Shown here in pieces: positions 56,486 to 64,000 of a stretch of 64,000 nucleotides of DNA. Positions within the stretch are counted from its first letter, which is position 1. The number at the start of each line of letters is the position of its first letter. The stretch is taken from assembly GCF_026745355.1 (NCBI RefSeq), contig NC_079203.1, positions 39,838,492-39,902,491 on the forward strand. Reading direction: 5' to 3'. Origin of the DNA: Beta vulgaris subsp. vulgaris (Eukaryota; Streptophyta; Magnoliopsida; Caryophyllales; Amaranthaceae). A program made the position numbers and the translations under genes. The notes beneath the pieces were generated by a model, which was not told the DNA's origin, searched no databases, and saw only the letters and a list, made by a program, of their open reading frames with translations.

Positions 56486-58201
56486 TGATAAGAGGTTTTT
56501 AGTGTGTCGTTAAGGCACCAAAAATCACTTTCAAATAATATTTATCAAACATAACAAGCAATTACTAAGAATGTAGCAAAGGCAAGTCAAGGGTTAATCC
56601 TCAGGAAAAATGGGATTAATTAAAGTTTAACAAGTCTAAATTACCTAATTGAAGGATTTTGGGGGGATTTTGAATGATTTTTGCAACAACTAAAACTAAC
56701 CATTATCAAGAACTAGCAAGTAACACGAGATAAGAAAAACATCAATAAGGAAGACAATAAAGTTAAGGTTACTAGTATGAATCGAAATGGACAGCGATCA
56801 ATAACGCAATTGTGATTCGAAGGAGACGATTATGCAAGGTTTAGTTTTCCTCTAAATTACTCGAGTCCTATCTCGAATGGCCTCAAGAATAATCCCTTAA
56901 TCAATCAACTAAATTCTCTCTCAAATGGTCTTTAGTTAACTGATTAAAAGATTCGATAAGTACGGAAAACCCCTAATACAAGGATCCCTTAATTTCTACC
57001 CAATATCTTGGCCTAGAAATTAAGTTGATCCATGAGGATGATAAAAGAGTTCAAAATTCAATTAAGAACATTTGAATTCAAAATACCAAAGTATAAATGT
57101 GATCAATATCTATCCTAAGGCCTCAAAACACCAAGATCAATGCATAAACATCTCTAGATCATCACAATCACATTAACAATAATACATTTAAACCCTAATT
57201 CATACTTTCACCCTAACCCTAGATAGGAAACTACTCACTAATCATGGATCTAAAGCAATAAAACATGAAATCTATAACTAATCTAAGACTAAACATTAAG
57301 AGAAAATTAATCTAATGAAAGTAGCAATTATGAAACTACAATAAAGAAGATCTAATGATATAGAAGAACAAAGAATAAATATGAAAAGAGAGTACAAACT
57401 GAAATCTTTGAAACTAATTAAATTAAATGTACCTTCAATGTATAGAAATCACAAGTTTTGATCTAGAATCTCCAATCTTAAACAAAAACTAAATGTTTTT
57501 CTCTCTATTGTCAACCCTAATAATAGTCTCCCAAAACACAAATAAAGCATAAAACATAAAAACCAAACCCATCTCTTGTTTTAATTATGCTCGAGCTTTA
57601 CAATTTTCTAATAGAAACAGGACGCGTGTTGGCGCACCAAGGTTACTGATTTAGGTGTCCAATCTTCGCAGGAATGGTGCGGACGCACCACGAAATTGGT
57701 GCGGGCACACCAGTTGGATGCGGGCGCACCTATCTGACTAACAATAAGAGTGTTGAATCTATGGGGTAGTGCGGACGCACCGATGTCAGGTGCAGGCACA
57801 CCGATATCAAGTGCGGACGCATCGATATCAAGTGCGAGCGCACCAATGTGTGCGGGGACTTCTAAGGCAGTGCAGACGCACAAAGTTCTCAGATCATGCT
57901 TCCTTTCTTCCATTTTTGCGCGTGCAAACTCCTCGAAACTCCCGCCTGTTACCGTATCTCCCAACTCCTGACCTTAGGAAAGGTCATACCTGCAATTAGA
58001 GCACGGGAAAACACGGTGTAAGCAAATATACTAGAAATCCAGTCAAAATTGACCAAAAATCTAGCAAAATGTCACTATGATCAATAATGATCAAGTTAAA
58101 GAAATATAGAAGGAAATGAGGAAGAAAGAGGGAAGAAGAGAGAGAAAAGAGGATTAAACCAAGCTAAAAGGAGCTCAAGTGCGCTCGAAACTCACTTATC
58201 A
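56486..58201. mobile_element. Solo LTR, 1.7 kb (TGATAAG...CTTATCA)
   Basis: Begins TGATAAGAGG and ends CTCACTTATCA, with 7-bp inverted TG...CA ends. Flanks GCTAC and TCTAC share four of five bases, consistent with a 5-bp target duplication. No gag or pol inside. Ends of the TGATAAG type are known from plant Gypsy (Athila/Tat-like) LTRs; lineage not certain. Confidence 0.7.
57672..57890. repeat. Palindromic minisatellite (GTGCGGRCGCAC unit)
   Basis: At least eight imperfect copies of a self-complementary GGTGCGGACGCACC-like unit. Four are spaced about 21 bp apart between 57769 and 57850. Lies inside the solo LTR. Confidence 0.75.
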
Positions 58202-58431
58202 TCTACTCATGTTTTATATAAACTAGTAACATATACTTTATATTATTCTGTCAAAATTATTACAAAAAATAAACATCATATACTATTGTCATGTTCATTA
58301 CATAAACAACATAAAAAAGAACACCACATATCAAAATTGTTAATTAGAACAAATATAAAAAAGAATACATACAAATGCCAAAAGACATTCTTCAAGCTTC
58401 TTGAGCACAAATAGCTTCAAATAGTGATATT

Positions 58432-58787
58432 TAGGGGTAGTAATGATGTGAGTCGAGTTTGAGTTTGAGCTAACTAGAGTTGAGTATTGACCGAGTATTG
58501 ACTGAGTCGAGCTTTGACCGAGTAGATTTCAAATAGCTTGCAAGTGTCTCATGTTAAAAGCAACAATAAGGTGAATATTGAATTTAGATATTTTGTTTAT
58601 TTATAATTGGGTATTTGAGCTTCTCGATCACGAGTTTTCGAGTCAAGTATCGAGTTGCTCAACTCGACTCACCAACATGTCAAGTCGAGCTCAAGTTCAT
58701 TCGAGCTCACTCGAGTCGATTTTGACCGATTTTGACCGAGTCGATCTCGAGTAGCTCGCTAGTTGTCTCGACTCCTTGCCACCCCTA
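58432..58787. mobile_element. hAT-type MITE 4
   Basis: Ends TAGGGGTAGTAATGATG and CCTTGCCACCCCTA, with 8-bp flanks GTGATATT / GTGATATC (7 of 8). The body is rich in TCGAGT and GACCGAGT units. Confidence 0.82.
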
Positions 58788-58796
58788 GTGATATCA

Positions 58797-59060
58797 ATGA
58801 CATTCATAATAATAGCAAAGACATTAATAATAATTACCAAAATTAACAATTAATAAGTACAACAACAATAATAATCCTTTTGAACAAATGTACTAGTACA
58901 TAGTAACACTAATAGTAATAGTAATCGTATAAAGTAATATTAATAATAATAGTAATGATAATATTATTAACAATAACAACAACAATAATAATAACAATAA
59001 TAATAACAGTAATAGCATTAATAATACTAATAATTATGATAATAACAACAATAATAATAA
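58797..59060. repeat. Imperfect (AAT)n-rich stretch
   Basis: AATAATAACAATAATAATAAC-type runs. With the flanking GATCTGATCTGA/TTATATGATC sequence to 59180 it is an imperfect inverted counterpart of 55740-56063. Confidence 0.6.
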
Positions 59061-59201
59061 GTTTCTAAAGATAAGCATAATCTAAACTTATTCGATTTGA
59101 TATGATTTAAACTTATATGATCTGATCTGATTTGATTTAATCTAAAATAAGTAAAAATAAGGTGAACTGAGCATAGCCTTAATAAGTTTCGATAGCGTCT
59201 A

Positions 59202-60350
59202 TGTAATACCCTGGATTTTTAACTAATTTTATTATTTACTAATTATATTTATTAGCTTAATTTTGTCCTAAATATTTTAGAAATGATCATGATAAGATTA
59301 TTTTCTAAAATATATTACATTTAATTTAACTATTATAAAAGTTATGTTATGATGGTAATGATTTATTTATAGTGTAGTATATAGTTTTCATATCTTCTTG
59401 ACTTTGGAAAATCACCATGACCACACAACTCATCTTCTTCCTCAAGCTTCATGACCTTGCTCCCCAAGGCTTCTAGAACTCCTTGCTCCCAAGTATTCTT
59501 CACCATTAAGTCTTCATTAGTTTAATGGAGTTTTCTCCCTAAAACCACTATAAATAGTGGGTTAATTTCACCATTTCTCACCCACTTAAAACTTACAAAT
59601 TAAATTATAACCATAACCTTCATTTATACTATCAAATAAAAATCTGAATTTTCATTGATGTGTCTTATTCTTTTGAGTACCCATGAATGGCCCTAAATAC
59701 CCACTCTCTTCCTCCTTTGATTTTAGGTTGTCGTACTGTTTTTCCCCAATATCTTCTTCATCCAGTCATAATTTGCATATACTTCCTTCATGAAAGTTGT
59801 AGATCACGAAAAGTTATTGAATTTAGACCCAAAAATCATCCGATTTGGAGCTCGGAGTAAAAAGTTAGACCCTCTGTAAGTTTTATGTTGTTTTAAAGTC
59901 CATTTTACTTCATAAAATAATCATACAACCAAATTATAGTTTAAAATAGATTATGACATAGTCTCTATTACTACACCTTAACTACATGAGTGGTGTTTTA
60001 GTTAATAAGATTTTATTTTCATGCTCATATAGTTATAACTTAAGTTTATGTAATATAAAGTAATACTAATTAAGTACACTTGGATTTTTAAGTATAATGT
60101 TAGTAAGCTTAATCTATCATTATAGTCCCACTTTTTAGCCTAATGAAATGAGTATCACTTTTAAGTTGTTAATTAAGTAAGTCACTTATTCATGGACACT
60201 AACTAGTAGGAAATATCACTTATACAAGTTAGAGTTTAACAATGAGTTAGATATCACTTTACCATTAAAGGTCTAATCCATAACCTTTTAAAAGTGGCAA
60301 AGTTGGCTACTATTCAAATCAATAGTGAAATGAGTGATAAAAGCATGAAA
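59202..60350. mobile_element. Gypsy-type LTR remnant
   Basis: Starts TGTAATACCCTGGATTTTTAA at 59202, a chromovirus-like LTR start. It continues with AGTTGTAGATCACGAAAAG and TCCGATTTGGAGCTCGGAG, phrases typical of such LTRs. No clear matching CA end or target duplication. Confidence 0.5.
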
Positions 60351-60399
60351 AATACTGTAGATAAGAAATGGGTGAATTTCAACCCTTCATTTGTAAACT

Positions 60400-60570
60400 G
60401 ATCTCAGCCGTTGAAGCTTCTTTCTTCTCTCCTCTTTTTTCGTCTTTTTCTGACTCTCTTCATCGCTTCACTCTCTCTCTCTCTCAAAGCATCAACACGC
60501 AACAGAGAAGTAAGGAACCCTGAAAAATCAATTATCATCTGATTCTGTTGGTAAATTTCCTTTCTTTCTA
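60400..60570 (+). other. Leader-like sequence, possible first (non-coding) exon
   Basis: CT-rich initiator region with (CT)n at 60472-60484, then a leader ending GATTCTGTTG|GTAAATTTCC, a plausible donor at about 60551. This is a typical plant 5' UTR layout, but no start codon exon could be joined to it. Confidence 0.35.
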
Positions 60571-62848
60571 TTTTAATCGATTTTTCAAGGTTTGATTTTA
60601 TTTATTTCGCTTTGTATTTTTCCAGTTTGTGATTTTTCGTTTGTTTCATTTGTTTCGCTTTGTATTTTTCCAGTTCGTGATTCTTTGTTTGTTTAAGGGT
60701 TAAATTTTTTGGAGACTGAAAATAGAATGTGGAGGAACTCTTGAAATTTATGGCACTGGTGAAAAGCAAATATTCAAGAATTATGTGAGTTTAATGACTA
60801 CATTCCTTGTTCTGAGAAGGTGGAAAAGATGAGGGGGTTGGGTTTGTTGAATTCTATAGTGCATTCTTCGGTGAATTCTATAGTGCATTCTTCGGTTAAG
60901 TTCTTTTCTAATACCAGGCCAAAAGAAGTATATAAGCAAACTTAAGGTGGCTCTTAGTTAAGGAAGTCTTTCATTATTAGCAAAATCATATGCTTTGCAA
61001 GTATATATACCTCTGTTTCCCTGATTTAGCCCTTCCAGTAGTTGATGTGAAAAAATTCTTTCACCTCTGTGGATAGATTGAGTTCTCTGAATGGAGAGAA
61101 ATCTGTCGCTTCCATATGGGGATGTTCACTTTTGTAATATTTACTTCTTTTTCAGCCTTTTGGCCAAGATCTATTCAAGTGTACCTTTAAAAAAAAAAGG
61201 TATTGAAGTGTTGTATTTTCTCCTATCAGTTTAATAACTGATACAAACAATATATATATTTTTTAATATTTTTGTGAACCAAATAATATTACTTCATATA
61301 TATCAACTGCTTTGTATCTCAAAGGAAGCAAATCTTGGAGATATAATTTGTCAGGTCTTCATCTACAGGGCCATTACTCTGTGCTTTCTTTGCTCGTTCT
61401 TACTTTTACAGTTTTACCCATATATGTCTATATTGGAACTGTGGCTGTGATCTGGTCGTATAGATTATGCAAATGCAGTGTATCTACAGAAAATTTTCAT
61501 AAAAGTAACCTAGATCTCGAATACTTATATCTTATTTCCGCCAGGGTCCCCAATATGTGTGCACCAATTTTTCGACTTTTATATGCACTACTTGTGGTGG
61601 GATTCAGTAAGCGCTCCTAATTTTTTGTATTTTTGTTAAGCAATGGTGTTTAGTTTAGTTTTTCCATATATTATTACTCATCGAGTCAAGATGCGCGGAG
61701 AGGGTGAAGTACTTATTATGCCTATGGTTAACTGTTTCAGCCATGAATTCACACACCGAGTAAAGTCAGTATCAATGGCTAAATTTACACCATAAAAGAT
61801 TGCTTCTCTTCAAGCTGATGGAAATGAGGTTAATCAAGATATACAATTCTTGCAAATATTTATGTTGCAATCTTATTGGTCAATTGAAATTTCTCTTTCT
61901 CATAAGCTTCTTTGTCTATCCTGTATACTCACAGCGTGCAAAGGAAATACACTTTAAAGATTGGGATTCTCAACGGCAAGCTGCTCACGATAGCAGGTTA
62001 GTTCTTATTCTAATTCTTTAATTCTAAAACTTTAAACATAGTGCAATATAAGAAGTGTTAAATTTTTATTATGCTTTTGTGACAAGAATCTTGAGTTGGC
62101 ACCATGCCCTAAGCATTGATCTGCCTCATTTCTTTTCACTACAGATTTCACGAAGCTGCATTAATCTTACCTTTTGAGTTTTAAACGATTTTTATTGGCG
62201 GTTCCAAAGATGATGTCCCCTTTGCTATTTAGAAATGTTCGGTTTTACTTGAATATCTCATAGAGTTGCGTGGGCTGAGTTAATAGATATATATTACTTG
62301 ATTATCTTATAGAGCTGCATGGTCTGAGTTAATTGAAGCATGCCATTCTCCTGCTTAATTGAAGGGATTTCATGTTGTTTTTGCATTAGCTGCACAGTTT
62401 GGAATGTTGTGGTAAATTAGTTAAGTTTAAATGGGCCATGCCTTTTTGTAATTATGCCCATATATCAGAAAAAGTTTATTATCAACATGTTTCAGCCCTT
62501 TTCCTTGTCCTGAGAATAAGGTTGTCTGAGCGAGGGTAGATGAGAGCATGGAAGGATCTACAGATAAATGAGAAATTATTGGGACTCTTTTTTCATATTT
62601 GTAAGAGAATTCCCAGGATTATTAACGCCCTTCTTTTCGGACCTTTTTAGAATGCTTGTTCTAAAATGTATCACATGTTTTGTTGATTTTGCTCATAAAT
62701 TGGAACTTCGTGGGTTTGTGCCATATCTTTTTTGCTTTTCTTTTTTTGTATCTTGTGATTCATTACATGATGCCATTGATGGGTTAGACCATGTAAGATT
62801 TTAAGCCTTTGACATCACTAAGGTGCTTATTGATGGTAAATTATGCAG
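60571..62848. other. Sequence without a supportable gene
   Basis: Intron-like, T-rich. A 24-bp duplication GTGAATTCTATAGTGCATTC occurs near 60850-60900. A short exon-like block (61935-61996, frame RAKEIHFKDWDSQRQAAHDS) has good splice borders but no recognised family. Confidence 0.4.
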
Positions 62849-62917
62849 AGTGTTGAGTTGACAAATGATGTTGTTGAAGTCTTGAAAGGAATATTCAGTA
62901 TGTATGACAACGATAAT
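62849..62917 (+). pseudogene. Orphan exon resembling the MIRO GTPase second EF-hand region
   Basis: A 23-codon block, SVELTNDVVEVLKGIFSMYDNDN, begins after ATGCAG and ends at a strong donor GTAAGT. It resembles the plant MIRO segment before EF-hand 2 (ELT..V.FLKG...L.DND). MIRO proteins are mitochondrial outer-membrane GTPases. Neither the preceding nor following MIRO exon is recognisable here. This is either a decayed copy or a gene whose other exons are missed or lie outside. Confidence 0.4.
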
Positions 62918-63480
62918 GTAAGTATATTGTTTTGTCTTCGTCAATGGGTTGAGCGAACCTGTATCTAAGGCCATTTCCTTGCGACAGAAGTGGAATTTCT
63001 GTAGATCATGCGATGCTTTGCTATTTGCTGCTCTGCTATAGTCCTTGAAGCATTTAGATGGTTTGCTCTGCTATAGATAGATAGATAGATATATAGATAG
63101 ATATAGAGAGAGATTGGGTAAGTCACATACAAATATTGAAATAAAAGAGGAGTGCCCAAGGGTTTGGGTAAGTCACTGCTGTACTAAAACAATGCCTTTT
63201 TAAAACCTTTATTAAATCAGCTTCTCATAAGTCTCTCCCACATAGTGAAGTAATTTATGTGTCCGATGAAATAATAGATGTTAAAGAAGAAGAAGATGAA
63301 TCTTTTGTTTTTGACGTTTGTTGTTTTGCATTTTTTGTTGCTTGTTTCCCATATGAAACCCTGATTTCATATGAATTATTGATTGTCTCGTTCAAATTTC
63401 ATTTTTTTTACCTTTTCAAAGACTTTGCTCTGATTCGAATTGAAAGAATGAACCACGATTTTGATAAATTTCAGTCTATG
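62918..63480. other. Sequence without a supportable gene
   Basis: Contains a (GATA)n microsatellite at 63075-63110 and an intron-like T-rich stretch. Confidence 0.4.
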
Positions 63481-63485
63481 ATGCC

Positions 63486-63670
63486 TGGGTACGCCTTCCA
63501 GGGACCGTTTCCCGTACCGGGTACGGGTACGTACCGGGTACGGTACGAATTCGCCTGGGATTCGTACCCAAAACGAATCCATAGGGCCGGGTACGCGGGC
63601 TGTTGTTGGGGACGGAAAATTCGAACGCGGGGACGGGCTGGGTACGTATTTTATACTAAATCCACGTACC
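63486..63670. repeat. GGGTACG-rich repeat
   Basis: Many GGGTACG / CGTACCC units in both orientations (for example CCGGGTACGGGTACGTACCG near 63517), giving strong fold-back potential. It contrasts with the AT-rich surroundings and may be the core of a MITE like the hAT-type ones with GGCCCG units at 23 kb. Confidence 0.6.
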
Positions 63671-64000
63671 CAAGGTCTTTACCGGTTTCCTCTCGCCGAT
63701 TTTCTTCTTCAACGCAGGCTGGAACAAGTAACCTTCTCATCATTTCTTCTTCTCGATTCTTAGGGTTTTGTAATTTTGTTCGCCGATTAAATTTAGTTGT
63801 TTATCTTAGAATTTTTGACCAGAGGAGAGAGAACGAAAGAAGATCAGAGGAGAGAGAAAAAGCAGATCAGAGGAGAGAGAAGGAAAGAAGATCAGGGGAG
63901 AGAGAGAGAGTCATTTTCTGGTTTACTTTTTTTTTCTTTTGTACAGTATGTGGGGGAAGGGGAAAGGTCATTAAAAAAGGCACGTGAAATGGTGAAAGTG
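63671..64000. other. Purine-rich terminal segment
   Basis: Dominated by AGAGGAGAGAGAA-type repeats (63818-63910). The 242-codon frame across 63259-63987 is explained by this low-complexity content. Confidence 0.5.

Noticed and set aside
61935..61996. Exon-like block with frame RAKEIHFKDWDSQRQAAHDS
   Set aside because: Good splice borders, but no family recognised and no partner exons. Kept only as a remark in the intergenic entry.
63259..63987. 242-codon open frame on the plus strand
   Set aside because: Spans T-rich, GTAC-rich and AGAG-rich low-complexity segments. No family resemblance, and the frame is explained by repeats.

Overview
This is a plant nuclear (eudicot) window. Evidence for that: spliced genes with GT-AG introns, plant gene families (HBS1-type GTPase, DUF1644 zinc-finger protein, REI1-like 60S biogenesis factor), a nuclear copy of plastid rps16, and a very dense load of plant transposable elements. 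The (CTGAA)n-containing MITEs are compatible with Caryophyllales/Amaranthaceae, but I cannot fix the species from sequence alone.

Layout. 1-2.2 kb: last four exons of an HBS1-like translational GTPase (+). 2.2-11.2 kb: repeats only. These are a SINE, a complete TRIM retroelement, a 5'-deleted Copia fragment, a plastid insertion carrying the rps16 intron and exon 2, and six near-tandem non-autonomous Helitrons, two of them inserted in one older MITE at equivalent A|T sites. 11.5-15.5 kb: a DUF1644 zinc-finger gene (+). 15.9-19.9 kb: Helitron remnants, an unclassified GC-rich retroposon with a 16-bp target duplication, and a SINE. 19.9-22.2 kb: a MULE inserted three bases beyond the stop codon of a C-terminal-only CWF19-like gene fragment (-). 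22.4-27.5 kb: a Helitron, three hAT-type MITEs, a Harbinger-type MITE and Stowaway-type MITEs, one inserted in its own relative. 27.9-48.3 kb: a five-level nested structure in which a 0.6 kb Helitron holds a LINE, which holds a solo LTR (exact 5-bp duplication), which holds a half TRIM, which holds a SIRE-type Copia element in a tandem LTR-internal-LTR-internal arrangement. 48.9-51.6 kb: an 873-bp segment repeated three times. 51.7-54.7 kb: a complete five-exon REI1-like gene (-). 54.8-60.4 kb: MITEs, microsatellites, a 1.7 kb solo LTR with a palindromic minisatellite, and a Gypsy-type LTR remnant. 60.4-64 kb: a leader-like sequence, one orphan MIRO-GTPase-like exon and GTAC-rich repeats.

Four host genes or gene pieces look plausible as functional (HBS1-like 3' end, DUF1644, REI1-like, possibly the CWF19-like fragment). 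Everything else is mobile-element or decayed sequence. The host genes do not form an operon or pathway, although HBS1 and REI1 both serve ribosome function.

The most unusual signals are in the SIRE-type Copia element. The short motif GTTCC/GGAAC is greatly over-represented in both orientations, across LTRs, gag, pol and the post-pol ORF, in all three reading frames. The element also carries an extra ORF with a plant-transposon-protein-like domain in the env-like position.
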